Source of the DNA: Candidatus Aalborgicola bjergmarkensis
GTDB taxonomy: Bacteria; Pseudomonadota; Gammaproteobacteria; Burkholderiales; Burkholderiaceae_C
Direction of reading: 5' to 3'
Length of the DNA stretch: 64,000 nt
Assembly (NCBI GenBank): GCA_016708725.1
Contig: JADJFE010000007.1
Coordinates: 124,001-188,000, forward strand
Part shown: one piece after another, positions 57,385 to 64,000 of the stretch
Position numbering within the stretch: the stretch's first letter is position 1
Layout: every line of letters begins with the position of its first letter
Program-made: the position numbers and the translations under genes
Notes under the pieces: generated by a model
Told to the model about the DNA's origin: nothing
The model's input: the letters and a program-made list of their open reading frames with translations, nothing else
Database searches by the model: none

Positions 57385-58638
57385 CACCTGCCATATCCGC
57401 TGTTGTGGCGCCGCGCCAAAATCACTGGAGGGGCCGCCGCTGTTGACTTGCAATTGCAAGGCCAGGTCGGTGTGGCTCCAGTGGTAGCGAGCCTCCACCC
57501 AGTTGGTACGGCTGTTGTCCGCCATGTTGGCGCGCAGCATGACGCTCAGGTCAAGGTGCTGAACGAGGGCATCTGGCCAGTTCACGTACAACCCGAGCGT
57601 GTCCCGGGTGGGCAGTTCTTGCGCCGCTTGCGCCCAGAGGCGGTACAAGCCGTAGGCCAAGGGCGAGCCGCGCTGCAACGCGTTCCATTGGTCGGCGTTC
57701 GGCGCGGCGTCGTTGTAGGCGTACTCCAGCGTACAGGAGAGCTTGTTACTGGCGGTATAGGTCGCGCCGGTCGCCACGCGGCTGTGAAAACCGGGGGCCT
57801 CGGTTGACACACCCGCCTGTGACAACTGCGAACGGCTCTGCCCGCCGGACCATTCCGCAAAGAGAACGGTGGCATCTCCCACCAGCGTGGTCACGTTCAG
57901 ACCCAGTTGGACCGGCTGCCGGTCTTCCCCGTACAACAGCCACTGGGGAGTAATCTTTTCCGTCAGTCGCTGACTGACGGCCAATAACCAGCGATTCTGG
58001 TTGTTGGTGGCACCGTAGTCAGGGCTGAAGGCCGTATCACTGGCCTGCTCGGCTATTTTGGGCGACGCCAGCGCCGTCAGCGACCCACCGTTCCACAAGA
58101 CCTGGCCGCGCAGCATCACACTGCCCAGCCGGTTTTTTTTCAGGCTGGTGGGGTCACTCGACACCACCGAGCGAACCGCTACGCTGCGGAAATAGTCCGT
58201 CGGGTTGTAGCCGACGGCCACGCCGTTGCGTACGTTGATGCGCCCCAGGTCCAGCATGTGTTCATCGCTGGCCTGCCAACTGACGTAGGCCTCTTTCAAT
58301 GTATTGATGCGGTGTTCATCGCCGGATTGGGCTGGCCACTTCACATCCAGCCGATTGGCCAACACGGCGCGCCAGCGCGGCGCGATCGTGGTGTCCAACT
58401 GCAGGTCCCAGGACAGGCGCTGGTTGGCTGTCACGCTGCCATTGGGCGCGGTGAACTGGCCGAGCGCAAGCTCTGCAAACCCTTGCCAGTCGCGCACGGT
58501 CTCGGCTGCGGTGGGTGGCGCATCGGCCAGAGAGAGCGCGTCGAGGTCGTCAGCCCATGCGACCTGGGCGGAGCCGATCCATCCGACCCACGCACTAATT
58601 ACCAGCAGAGCGCCAAACGGCCCTCGCTTCGCTTGCAT
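57364..58638 (-). CDS. Predicted outer membrane beta-barrel protein
   Basis: 424 residues with a signal peptide ending near AWADDLDAL, then alternating amphipathic strands (WDLQLDTTIAPRWRAVLANR, RTNWVEARYHWSHTDLALQL) and a C-terminal ...VSLRQYY with terminal aromatic residue, typical of porin-like barrels. No family name can be given with certainty. It is the last gene of a unit with a LolA-like protein and an ABC transporter, so likely the outer membrane part of that system. Confidence 0.72.
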   Translation of the reverse strand: MQAKRGPFGALLVISAWVGWIGSAQVAWADDLDALSLADAPPTAAETVRDWQGFAELALGQFTAPNGSVTANQRLSWDLQLDTTIAPRWRAVLANRLDVKWPAQSGDEHRINTLKEAYVSWQASDEHMLDLGRINVRNGVAVGYNPTDYFRSVAVRSVVSSDPTSLKKNRLGSVMLRGQVLWNGGSLTALASPKIAEQASDTAFSPDYGATNNQNRWLLAVSQRLTEKITPQWLLYGEDRQPVQLGLNVTTLVGDATVLFAEWSGGQSRSQLSQAGVSTEAPGFHSRVATGATYTASNKLSCTLEYAYNDAAPNADQWNALQRGSPLAYGLYRLWAQAAQELPTRDTLGLYVNWPDALVQHLDLSVMLRANMADNSRTNWVEARYHWSHTDLALQLQVNSGGPSSDFGAAPQQRIWQVSLRQYY

Positions 58639-58644
58639 GGCTGG

Positions 58645-59439
58645 CTACTCCGGCTTGAAGCGCGGCAGGTAGTCGCGCTGCAGCCACGCATCGGGTACAT
58701 CGCGTTTGACCCAATCGGAGAAGCGCATCACCGTGACCCAATTGGTATCGAGGCCGTCAATGATGACGGTTTCAGTGGGACGATCTTGCCCCAGCTGCTT
58801 TTCGAACTTGCGGAAGTACGCCGTTTTCAGCAGCTTGCCGCTCTCGGCGTAAAAACGCGACTTGACGGGCTGGTTGTTGCTGGTGTCAATCCAGATTTCG
58901 ATGTGGTGGTAGTTCACATCGTGTGTCAATGCGGACAGGCTTAATTTGTAGCAGTGGCGCATTTTCTTTTCGCCATCCTGCATGTCTTCCTCGCCTGCCT
59001 GGGTGGCCTGGTAGTCCTTGGCCAGATTGACGGTTACCACGTCGCCATTGGATGCCTGCCCCAGCAGGCGCTGTTGCGGCGACAGGCGAATACTGGCCTT
59101 GTTGGTCGGGTCATAAAACCACAGGTCCCGTCCGCTGTACAGCATGAGCTTGCCGGCGTCACGTGCCGGCGCCACAAAGCGGATCAGGCTGCGAAACTGC
59201 CCACCACTGGCATCGGCCTTGGAGTAAATCGCCAGCGTGCTGGTGTCGGTCTGTTTACCGTTGCGGTATTCGATCAGCGTATTGGTCAGGCCAAAGGGAA
59301 AATCCGGGTTGCGCACCGCGTCACTGGCCGCCAGGATGTCTTGCGCGCTGGGTATGGCATGGGCACTCGCCACGAACAGGCTTGTCGCCATGGCCCACAG
59401 GAAATGCGCCATGCGCAATTGCATCATTCGTTTTTGCAT
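58645..59439 (-). CDS. LolA-like outer membrane lipoprotein-sorting protein
   Basis: 264 residues with a signal peptide (FVASAHA) and a LolA/LolB-like half-barrel: IPSAQDILAASDAVRNPDFP, GKLMLYSGRDLWFYDPTNKA, DVNYHHIEIWIDTSNNQPVK. Members near FtsX-like permeases are annotated as outer membrane lipoprotein-sorting proteins and carry hydrophobic cargo across the periplasm. It lies 6 bp upstream of the barrel gene and 14 bp after the permease. Confidence 0.84.
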   Translation of the reverse strand: MQKRMMQLRMAHFLWAMATSLFVASAHAIPSAQDILAASDAVRNPDFPFGLTNTLIEYRNGKQTDTSTLAIYSKADASGGQFRSLIRFVAPARDAGKLMLYSGRDLWFYDPTNKASIRLSPQQRLLGQASNGDVVTVNLAKDYQATQAGEEDMQDGEKKMRHCYKLSLSALTHDVNYHHIEIWIDTSNNQPVKSRFYAESGKLLKTAYFRKFEKQLGQDRPTETVIIDGLDTNWVTVMRFSDWVKRDVPDAWLQRDYLPRFKPE

Positions 59440-59453
59440 GTTCTATGCACTCC

Positions 59454-60842
59454 TTAAACGTGGCGCAGTGCGTCAACAATCATCAGATTGGAGGCACGCC
59501 GTGCGGGCCACCAAGCGGACAGGACTGTTACCACAATCAGGCCCAGCACGCTGCCGAACAGCAGGTTGGTGTCCTCCCAGATGCGAACCAGAATGAGGTA
59601 AGCGTATGAATAGCCAGGAGGGGTGAAAGACAGCCCGCTGTTGTTGATCAGCGAAGCGATGAACAGTGCGCACAGAACGCCCAAAGCAGAGCCGATCAGG
59701 CCCAGCAGAACCCCCTCGCACAGAAACAGGTTGCGAATCCCGGAGCGCCGCAGACCGATGGCCCGCAAGGTACCGATTTCTACCGTTCGCTCCACCACGG
59801 CGGTGCTCATGGTGTTGCCAATCATGAACAGCACAATGACAGCAATCAGAATGGCGATGAACCCGAACATGGAACCCATGAACTGGGCCGTTTGACCATA
59901 GAGCGGGTTCAGTGTGCGAAAGTCCAGTACCTCCAGCGACTGCACCATGAATTCGTCCTCAAATAACTGGGCCAGACGCTTTTTTGCTGCAGGAATCTGG
60001 CTGGTGTGCTGCAGTTGCACGCGTATGGCGGTCACCTTCGGCTCCGATCCACCGTAAATCAGCTTTTGCGCTTGCACCAAATGCATGGCCATGTACACGT
60101 CATCAATCGCCTTGATGCCCAAATTATTCGCCGCAACCACCTGCAGGCTTGCCACATTGGGGGCGCCGTGAACGGTGGATGCCAGCATCTCGATGCGCGT
60201 TTGGTCCTGCGGCGGCGTGTTCGTCTTCTCTAACGCGGACAGTGCGGTTATATCGTCCGGCGTTTGCGGGCCGTCGCTCGCTGACGCCGTCGAGCTCTGA
60301 AAGCAATTTGACACATGGAGTGCGTCGCACAGTTTCAGCTTGCGGGCCACGCCGGTACCAATAACCACGCCATCCGTGCCGGAGCCGACCAGGGGAAGCG
60401 GATGGGAGTAACTTTTCATGCCGTAGTCATTCCACTCCAGCATGTGATTGTGTTCGTCCACCACCACGCCTTGTGCCATCACGGAACGCGACACTCCAGC
60501 CGCAAAATTACCGGCCAAGCCGCCCAACGACAAACTGGGGGTGACCACTGTCAGCATAGGCGCCAAAACAGGGTCTTTTTTTATGACGTCAATGAGGTGC
60601 TGGTAACCGGCGATTCCATAAGCGGTCGGGTTATCGCCGCCTTCCGAAAAATAGCCTTTGTGCTGAATCTGCAAGTGGCCCGAGTGCTGTACCACACCGG
60701 TTTCTATGCCATAGATCACATTGGACTTGTAACCACCAAAAACCAGAATCGCCACGAGCCCAATGCTCATGGCCAAGAGCGTAGTGAGTGAGCGGCGGCG
60801 GTTGCGCAGCAAATTGCGCAGTGCGAGTGAGAGCGTGTTCAT
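59454..60842 (-). CDS. MacB/LolCE-type ABC transporter permease
   Basis: 462-residue permease with the type VII topology: one N-terminal helix (SLTTLLAMSIGLVAILVFGG), a large periplasmic domain to about residue 315, and three C-terminal helices (FGFIAILIAVIVLFMIGNTM, FLCEGVLLGLIGSALGVLCA, SVLGLIVVTVLSAW). It works as a mechanotransmitter rather than a channel. Its start overlaps the ATPase gene by 4 bp. Confidence 0.88.
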   Translation of the reverse strand: MNTLSLALRNLLRNRRRSLTTLLAMSIGLVAILVFGGYKSNVIYGIETGVVQHSGHLQIQHKGYFSEGGDNPTAYGIAGYQHLIDVIKKDPVLAPMLTVVTPSLSLGGLAGNFAAGVSRSVMAQGVVVDEHNHMLEWNDYGMKSYSHPLPLVGSGTDGVVIGTGVARKLKLCDALHVSNCFQSSTASASDGPQTPDDITALSALEKTNTPPQDQTRIEMLASTVHGAPNVASLQVVAANNLGIKAIDDVYMAMHLVQAQKLIYGGSEPKVTAIRVQLQHTSQIPAAKKRLAQLFEDEFMVQSLEVLDFRTLNPLYGQTAQFMGSMFGFIAILIAVIVLFMIGNTMSTAVVERTVEIGTLRAIGLRRSGIRNLFLCEGVLLGLIGSALGVLCALFIASLINNSGLSFTPPGYSYAYLILVRIWEDTNLLFGSVLGLIVVTVLSAWWPARRASNLMIVDALRHV

Positions 60843-61546
60843 ACGACTACTTCGGACTGTTCGGTACGACGTTCAACGGAGGTAATGCGCCCATCGCGGA
60901 TGAATACCGCATCGTCGGCGGCAGCCTGCACCTGCGGGTCGTGAGAAGAGAAGACAAAAGACACGTGGTGCTCGCGTTGCATTTTGCGCATCAGGGCGAT
61001 GATGTCGGCACCGGTTTGGCTGTCCAGATTGGCGGTAGGTTCGTCGGCCAGCACCAGCTTGGGCGCGGTGGCCAGCGCGCGGGCGATGGCCACCCGTTGG
61101 CGTTGCCCGCCAGAGAGCTGGCCGGGGCGGTTTTTCGCCCGGTCGGACAGGCCCACCGCATCCAGCAGGGCCAGCACCCGCTGCTTGCGCTGCACATCTG
61201 GCATCTTGGTCAGCAGCAAGGGGTACTCCACGTTTTCATACGTGGTCAACACCTGCAGCAAATTGAAGTTTTGAAAAATGAATCCAAGCTGGCGTGCGCG
61301 AAAGTCCGACAGGGCGTTATCCGACATTTTTTGCACATCCTGCCCACAGACGATGACCTCACCCTGGTCGGGCCGGTCTATGCACCCAATCACATTCAAC
61401 AGGGTTGTTTTGCCGCTGCCGGAAGGGCCAGAAATGACAGTAAACCGATTGGCTCGAATTTCGAGGTTGATATCGCAAAGGGCCGGAACCCCTACGGAAT
61501 CGAGATGGTAGGTCTTGTTGACACGATTCAGTATGACGGGATGCAT
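60839..61546 (-). CDS. LolD/MacB-type ABC transporter ATPase
   Basis: 235 residues. Walker A GPSGSGKTTLLNVIG, signature LSGGQRQRVAIARAL, Walker B LVLADEPTANLDSQ and H-loop FSSHDPQV. Strongly LolD/MacB-like. It drives the permease encoded next. Confidence 0.92.
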   Translation of the reverse strand: MHPVILNRVNKTYHLDSVGVPALCDINLEIRANRFTVISGPSGSGKTTLLNVIGCIDRPDQGEVIVCGQDVQKMSDNALSDFRARQLGFIFQNFNLLQVLTTYENVEYPLLLTKMPDVQRKQRVLALLDAVGLSDRAKNRPGQLSGGQRQRVAIARALATAPKLVLADEPTANLDSQTGADIIALMRKMQREHHVSFVFSSHDPQVQAAADDAVFIRDGRITSVERRTEQSEVVV

Positions 61547-61550
61547 GGGA

Positions 61551-62177
61551 TCAATCCAGCTTGTAGCCCGTCAGTTGGTAGTTCCATTTGGCGTCATCGT
61601 GCAGCACCTTGATCACGGTTCCAATCTTGGGCGCATACCAGCGTGTCGATTTTTTTTCTCCGCTAAAGACCAGAAGCGCTCTCCAGTTGTCGACGCACTC
61701 AATACGAAACGCATCAAACTCGCCTGCGACGACTTTGACTTTTTCAAACGCAGTAACCTCGCACTTGATTTTGCTCTTCCATTTGTCGCCCGTGTCTTCG
61801 GTAAAGCCAGCGTACTCACCGGACCATTTTTTTCCGACTTCCAGCGGGAAGGCCATAGTCGGCATAAACGGTTTGAACTCGTACTCCACATCACCGTTGG
61901 TTTTGATCATCTTGGTGATGTTCAAACTGTTCGCGACCAACTGGTAGATCAACAGATCTTTGCATTGGATGACCAGCATGCCGTCGCTGGTTACCTCCTT
62001 GATATTCCAGCGTCTGCATCCACCCATGCTCGCTTGACTCTCGGTAAATTCGAAGTAGTTGCCGGGTTTTATGCCGGTAAATGACGGCATGTCTGCACGG
62101 GGTGCATCTGCGGCCATTGCGGACAAGCAGCTGCCCAGTAGCAGTGCAACGGCTGCGACGCGGTGTTTAGTTAGCAT
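61551..62177 (-). CDS. Secreted protein of unknown function, first gene of the ABC unit
   Basis: 208 residues with a signal peptide (AVALLLGSCLSAMAADAPRA). The mature part is beta-rich (KPGNYFEFTESQASMGGCRR, FPLEVGKKWSGEYAGFTEDT) with three cysteines and no family I can name. It lies 4 bp from the ATPase gene, so it probably belongs to the transporter. An upstream in-frame ATG at 62219 would add residues before the signal peptide. Confidence 0.7.
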   Translation of the reverse strand: MLTKHRVAAVALLLGSCLSAMAADAPRADMPSFTGIKPGNYFEFTESQASMGGCRRWNIKEVTSDGMLVIQCKDLLIYQLVANSLNITKMIKTNGDVEYEFKPFMPTMAFPLEVGKKWSGEYAGFTEDTGDKWKSKIKCEVTAFEKVKVVAGEFDAFRIECVDNWRALLVFSGEKKSTRWYAPKIGTVIKVLHDDAKWNYQLTGYKLD

Positions 62178-62393
62178 GGTAAAACGCCTTTTAAAAGGAA
62201 AGTAAAGAAGTAGCAGCATCGCTACCGTTCCTGAGTATCACACCCCGCTTGCCTACTGTAAACCCCGATCCAACTTGCTGTGGAGAGTGGCCCAAACAGA
62301 GGCATCAAGTACGGCGCTTTAGGTGCGGATGCTGCCGGTGTTGGTAGCATCGACTGCGCCATTTCCTAGACATTCCCTAGCCAATTCCTCCCC

Positions 62394-63236
62394 TTATATC
62401 CCTAGGGACGCGCGCAAGGTATCGGGGCCGAGGATCAAGGCTGTCAGACCAGCCCCGGAGAGAAAGGGGCCGAATGGGATATAACCACCTGCGCGCAATC
62501 CGCTGCTGAATTTCATGGCAGTGCCGACAATGGCGCCAATCACCGAAGCCAGCAAAATCATGGGGATCAATGCCTGCCAGCCAAACCACGCACCCAAAAC
62601 GGCAAAGAGCTTGAAATCTCCATAACCCATGCCCTCCTTGCCGGTGAGCAACTTGAATCCCCAGTACACCAACCACAGCGAAAGATAACCGGCGACCGCA
62701 CCCCAGAGCGCAACATCCAATCCCACGGGTATCCAGTGCAGGGCCGCAGCAACCAGCCCCAGCCACAGCAGCGGCAGCGTCAGATCGTCGGGCAACAAGG
62801 TCGTGTCCCAATCAATCAACGCCAAGGCCAAAAGCGTTGCGGAAAAAATACACCAAGCTACTGCCTGCATGGAGACGCCCCAATTCCAGACGCAAAAGAC
62901 AAACAGTCCACTGGTTGCTGCTTCCACCAGGGGGTAGCGCAGGCTGATGGGTGTTTTGCAGGCCGAGCAACGCCCCTGCAACCACAGATAACTGAGGATG
63001 GGCAGGTTTTCGAACCAGGCAATGGGGTGTTCGCAATGCGGGCAGCGCGAACGCGGCAGCATCAGATCGAAGCGTTCTCCCGCTGCCAAAGGTTTACCCG
63101 ACAGTTCGGCGCACTCCGCCGCCCACTGGCGCTCCAGCATTTTTGGCAGGCGATAAATAACGACGTTGAGGAAACTGCCAATCAGCAACCCCAACAAACC
63201 CAACAAGGAGGCTTCCAGCCACGGCGCATTCTGCAT
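62394..63236 (-). CDS. pilD: Type IV prepilin peptidase PilD
   Basis: 280-residue membrane enzyme that cleaves and N-methylates prepilins. N-terminal methyltransferase part with zinc-type CPHCEHPIAWFENLP and CSACKTPI; catalytic Asp residues in ALIDWDTTLLPDDL and GYGDFKL (GxGD). The ATG at 63236 is the first giving a normal N-terminus (LGLLGLLIGSFLNVVIYRLP). Confidence 0.94.
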   Translation of the reverse strand: MQNAPWLEASLLGLLGLLIGSFLNVVIYRLPKMLERQWAAECAELSGKPLAAGERFDLMLPRSRCPHCEHPIAWFENLPILSYLWLQGRCSACKTPISLRYPLVEAATSGLFVFCVWNWGVSMQAVAWCIFSATLLALALIDWDTTLLPDDLTLPLLWLGLVAAALHWIPVGLDVALWGAVAGYLSLWLVYWGFKLLTGKEGMGYGDFKLFAVLGAWFGWQALIPMILLASVIGAIVGTAMKFSSGLRAGGYIPFGPFLSGAGLTALILGPDTLRASLGI

Positions 63237-63258
63237 CGTTTGCACAAATAAAAAGGTG

Positions 63259-64000
63259 TCAAACCACTTGACCGAGTTTGAAGATTGGCAGGTACATGGC
63301 CACCACGATGCCGCCGATGACTGTACCCAATACAACGATGATGATAGGTTCCATCAAGCTGGAAATACCGGCCACCATGTCATCCACCTCTGCTTCATAA
63401 AAGTCAGCCGCCTTGCCCAGCATATGGTCAATCGAGCCGGACTCTTCGCCAATGGCGCACATTTGCAACACCATCGACGGGAACAGGTTGACGTTGGTCA
63501 TGGCCACGGTAAGGCCGGTTCCAGTGGAAACCTCCTGCTGGATTTTGAGGGTGGCACTTTCAAAAACATAGTTGCCAGCCGCTCCCCCCACCGAGTCCAG
63601 TGCTTCCACCAACGGCACACCGGCGGCAAACATGGTTGACAAGGTGCGTGTCCAACGGGCAATACAGGACTTTTCCACCAGGGCGCCGAAAATTGGCAGC
63701 TTGAGCATGATCCGGTCCATGACTATCTGCATCTTCTTGTTGCGCTTCCAGGACTCCATAAAGAAGTAAAAACCACCGCCTATTCCGCCGAAGATCAGAT
63801 ACCAGTAACTGATAAAAAACTCGCTCATGGCAATAACCATCAGTGTGGGTGCCGGCAGTTCGCCGCCGAATGAGGAAAACACCTGCTTGAACGATGGAAT
63901 CACGAAAATCATGATCACCGCAACCACTACGAAGGCCACAATCAGTACGGTAATGGGATACATCAAGGCGGATTTGATTTTCGATTTGATGGCCTCGGTT
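63259..64000 (-). CDS. pilC: Type IV pilus inner membrane platform protein PilC (5' partial)
   Basis: The frame runs off the window edge; the visible C-terminal 246 residues include two membrane segments (LMYPITVLIVAFVVVAVIMI, MEPIIIVVLGTVIGGIVVAM) and the GspF blocks FSSFGGELPAPT, FAAGVPLVEALDSVGGAAGN, EESGSIDHMLGKAADFYEAE. It lies 22 bp upstream of pilD, the usual pilC-pilD order. Confidence 0.94.
   Translation of the reverse strand, partial: TEAIKSKIKSALMYPITVLIVAFVVVAVIMIFVIPSFKQVFSSFGGELPAPTLMVIAMSEFFISYWYLIFGGIGGGFYFFMESWKRNKKMQIVMDRIMLKLPIFGALVEKSCIARWTRTLSTMFAAGVPLVEALDSVGGAAGNYVFESATLKIQQEVSTGTGLTVAMTNVNLFPSMVLQMCAIGEESGSIDHMLGKAADFYEAEVDDMVAGISSLMEPIIIVVLGTVIGGIVVAMYLPIFKLGQVV

Overview
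The window looks like chromosomal DNA of a betaproteobacterium, most likely a member of the Comamonadaceae (Rhodoferax or Polaromonas type). The evidence is the protein flavour of the housekeeping genes (phoU-phoB-phoR, recJ, iscRSUA-hscBA-fdx-dnaQ, lysS, accD, pilC-pilD), a fairly GC-rich composition, and a dispersed intergenic repeat of about 45 bp (at least 15 copies here) of a kind I recall from that family. No plasmid or phage backbone is visible. Core blocks alternate with accessory islands full of toxin-antitoxin genes, gene debris and repeats.

Layout. 1-3.4 kb: phosphate regulon end (pstB partial, phoU, phoB, phoR). 3.5-6.4 kb: an orphan HTH gene, a RES/Xre-type toxin-antitoxin pair and a CorA-like transporter. 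6.6-9.0 kb: hypCDE for [NiFe]-hydrogenase maturation. 9.0-11.9 kb: a decayed integron resembling class 1, with the head of an intI pseudogene, its LexA box, an attI-like stretch, two gene cassettes with attC sites (the second a PIN toxin/partner pair), then hicAB and a mazEF pair whose toxin is cut short at a repeat. 11.9-15.2 kb: recJ, a truncated Rpn-type nuclease, an AT-rich orphan and a second, broken piece of recJ. 15.2-18.3 kb, minus strand: an RNA repair locus with rtcB and a RlaP-like nucleotidyltransferase, preceded by three complete tRNA genes (Phe, Asn, His anticodons), a degenerate tRNA, a small basic protein, and an element in which the tRNA halves occur in permuted order just before rtcB. 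18.6-25.3 kb: assorted genes (elbB, CheX-like, arfB, an EF-G paralogue, a second RES toxin-antitoxin pair, msrA). 25.4-31.5 kb: dnaQ and the isc operon with an IscR site. 31.7-33.2 kb: a fatty acyl-CoA reductase. 33.4-35.7 kb: a CbbO/NorD-like VWA protein. 35.7-36.8 kb: vapBC and hicB bounded by direct repeats and toxin debris. 36.9-40.9 kb: MAPEG protein, then a J-domain protein with three unrecognised proteins in one operon and a DsbG-like lipoprotein. 41-44.4 kb: lysS, yggT, accD. 44.4-46.9 kb: a graveyard (clpB piece, truncated lysozyme, orphan hicB, an isolated integron cassette carrying a frameshifted copy of the PIN pair, hicBA debris). 46.9-49.5 kb: CbbQ/NorQ-like ATPase and an IS1634-type insertion sequence. 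49.5-57.4 kb: a response regulator and three related histidine kinases around a fadL gene. 57.4-62.2 kb, minus strand: a MacB/LolCDE-like ABC transporter with a LolA-like protein, a beta-barrel protein and a secreted protein. 62.4-64 kb: pilD and partial pilC.

The two most unusual parts are the integron relic with its detached cassette 36 kb away, and the rtcB leader with its tRNA array and a permuted tRNA-like element. The CbbQ-like ATPase and CbbO-like VWA protein, normally neighbours and partners, lie 11 kb apart here with debris between them. All calls come from reading the sequence; no database search was run.
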